Below, one piece after another: positions 62,532 through 64,000 of a DNA stretch of 64,000 nt. Numbering within the stretch: position 1 is the stretch's first letter; every line of letters begins with the position of its first letter. Under the pieces are notes generated by a model. That model was not told where the DNA came from and did not search any database. It saw nothing but the letters and a program-made list of their open reading frames with translations. The translations under genes were made by a program, and so were the position numbers. Source of the stretch: Pyropia yezoensis (Eukaryota; Rhodophyta; Bangiophyceae; Bangiales; Bangiaceae); the NCBI GenBank assembly GCA_009829735.1, contig CM020619.1:17861816-17925815 (forward strand), in the 5' to 3' direction.

Positions 62532-63999
62532 GTGGCTACGTCTACCCAAGAGACGGGGAACGTTCAAGATGATGGATCGGCGTCGACGCCGACCCCGGAG
62601 CTGAACCCGGGAACCGGGATCGGTAACCCGATCGACAACATTGAGACGCCGATGCTCTCCGGTGCCGGATCGACGTTTGGTACGGCGCGGACGGCCGGGG
62701 GCGGCGGACCGCCTCAACCGTCTTCTGCCGACCTCACTCCGCCGCGTCTTCACCAGGGGACTCCCTGATGGCATCATTGGCGCGCATCGAGGACCGGTTC
62801 ACCGGACTCGACGCCCGTCAAGAGCGTACGGAGGACGCAATGGCTGTGCTGATGTCAACACGCCACACGACGGTACCCCGTCGTGTTCCTACCACACCGG
62901 TACGGTTCGAACGGGCCGGACTACTTTCGGAGTTCACCAGGGTCCACCCCGGTGTTGCTACTCCGGGGCAACCCTCGTGTACGGCGGGTTATGGATCCGA
63001 CTCGTCAGCTGAGGTGGAACGTAGCCACAGGGAGCGCTACGCTCGGAGCACCCAGAGCGGACTCCGCGGACACGGTCCGGCGGATACTTACGCCGGAATT
63101 GAGTCGGCTATGGGGGGGGGCGGTACCCTATCGTAGTACCTCCCCGACGGCGGAAGCCAAGCCACTCAAGTACCCGAGGCGCCGACGCCGGAAGTTCCAG
63201 CGTCGCTGGTGCAAGCTATGACAGCGCAGGTTACTGCGAGCTTACTGAAGCGGATGGAGGCTGATGAGTTTACTCATCAACTGGCCAAGCGACTGGATAT
63301 CCAGGACGCTGGCACGGAGATCGTCAACGAAGTCTTCCGGTCGGTACTGACTCCTGAACGGTATCGTTTGGAAGACCGATCCGCTACCGTATCGGAATCG
63401 ATGCCTACTACCTCGCATCGGGCGATCCGCTCTATGCAGACCTTTATGAAGGGAGTCCCTATGTTCGGGGGCCCGACCGGACGCCCGATGGCGGTCATTG
63501 GCTTCCTGACCAGCTTCAAGGCAGCGGCAGACAAGGCACTCGTTAACGAGGGGCTAGCCCTGGAGATCCTCCCGTTCTTTGTTGATGAACGGGTACGAGG
63601 CATCCTTCGCCAGGCATCCCCGATGCCGGGAATGAGGGCCGCAGCCACCCCCATGGATTACCATGGTATCCTGAAGGAGCTGCTGAGCAGCTACCTCAGG
63701 GAGGGCAAGTGCGAAGACCACTACCGGGCCCTTCGCACAGCCACCGCCCAGTCCTGGGAGGATGAGGAGATGTTTGGACGCCGGATCCAAGAGCTCGACA
63801 ACGAGCTGGGGAAGCTCCTCTGAGAAGGGGAGCTACGGGCCATCCTGTTCGCAGGAGTACCCAACTACGTGCGGATATCCGCACGGGGAGCCAATACGGC
63901 CCAGACGAACTTCAGTCGACTGATGCACATGTGTAAGTCCCTGGGGGACGCCTACCGGGTGCTACACCCGGAGTGTGCCTTGGCCCCGAAGCCCGAGGG
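62532..63999 (+). other. Gag region of the second chromovirus copy (broken)
   Basis: Collinear with gag at 45085-46540. The best-preserved block is the capsid-like part at about 63209-63823. Carries a few interruptions. Confidence 0.85.
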
Positions 64000-64000
64000 C

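Larger units (their letters stand above)
61950..64000 (+). mobile_element. Second chromovirus copy, same family, runs off the window
   Basis: 5' LTR, primer-binding site, leader and most of gag, collinear with the first copy at 44497 onward. The LTR differs from the first copy's at roughly 30 positions by eye (about 8 percent). Gag is broken a few times. Only the 5' part is visible, so age relative to its own 3' LTR cannot be judged, but it is not the source of the first copy. Confidence 0.9.

Noticed and set aside
1-64000. tRNA, rRNA or CRISPR-like arrays
   Set aside because: No cloverleaf, rRNA core or regularly spaced repeat array recognised; the tandem repeats present have no spacers.

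Overview
The window looks like nuclear DNA of a very GC-rich, intron-poor eukaryote. Host genes are mostly single long exons, with some short introns (about 50 to 385 bp) that have GT-AG ends. Proteins carry long Ala/Gly/Pro and acidic low-complexity inserts, and homopolymer C/G runs are common. A plastid RETICULATA-type gene fragment and a starch-binding phosphatase point to a photosynthetic lineage with cytosolic starch. A bangiophyte red alga (Porphyra/Pyropia type) is the best guess; this is inference from style and gene content, not from a search.

Layout. About 0.6-5.1 kb holds a DIRS-type tyrosine-recombinase retroelement on the minus strand. About 6.3-32 kb is the host gene block: a KLHDC4-like kelch protein (-), a C2H2 zinc-finger protein (+), a carboxymuconolactone-decarboxylase-like protein (+), a spliced SAM-DUF202 membrane protein (+, three exons resolved), an XRN-type 5'-3' exoribonuclease (+), a starch-binding-domain/sucrose-phosphatase fusion (+), a disordered hypothetical protein (-), a low-GC stretch with small membrane-gene remnants (24-26 kb), a SAM methyltransferase (+) and a very long VPS35 retromer subunit (-). 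About 32.6-35.9 kb is a gene graveyard: the first exon of a VOC/glyoxalase-like gene, part of an SLC4-like bicarbonate transporter and the C-terminal half of a subtilisin-like protease. A 962-aa P-loop NTPase with a nuclease-like C-terminus follows (35.8-38.7 kb, -).

From 40.5 kb to the end the window is nested retroelements. A decayed Ty1/copia element is split inside its RNase H region by a young Ty3/gypsy chromovirus (44497-60861). That chromovirus has two 363-bp LTRs that look identical, a 5-bp target duplication (gctcc), a chromodomain and an unusual 797-aa antisense ORF. It also contains a 500-N gap flanked by about 5 kb of near-identical sequence on each side, most simply explained as two unmerged overlapping contigs. 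To the right, a 313-bp piece of a RETICULATA-related host gene sits between the copia 3' LTR and the 5' LTR of a second, diverged copy of the same chromovirus, which runs off the window.

Host genes here are unrelated housekeeping functions (endosomal sorting, RNA decay, carbohydrate phosphatase, vacuolar-type membrane protein) and show no operon-like logic. The most unusual items are the NTPase-nuclease protein, the starch-binding/phosphatase fusion, the antisense ORF in the chromovirus and the host gene fragment trapped between retroelements.
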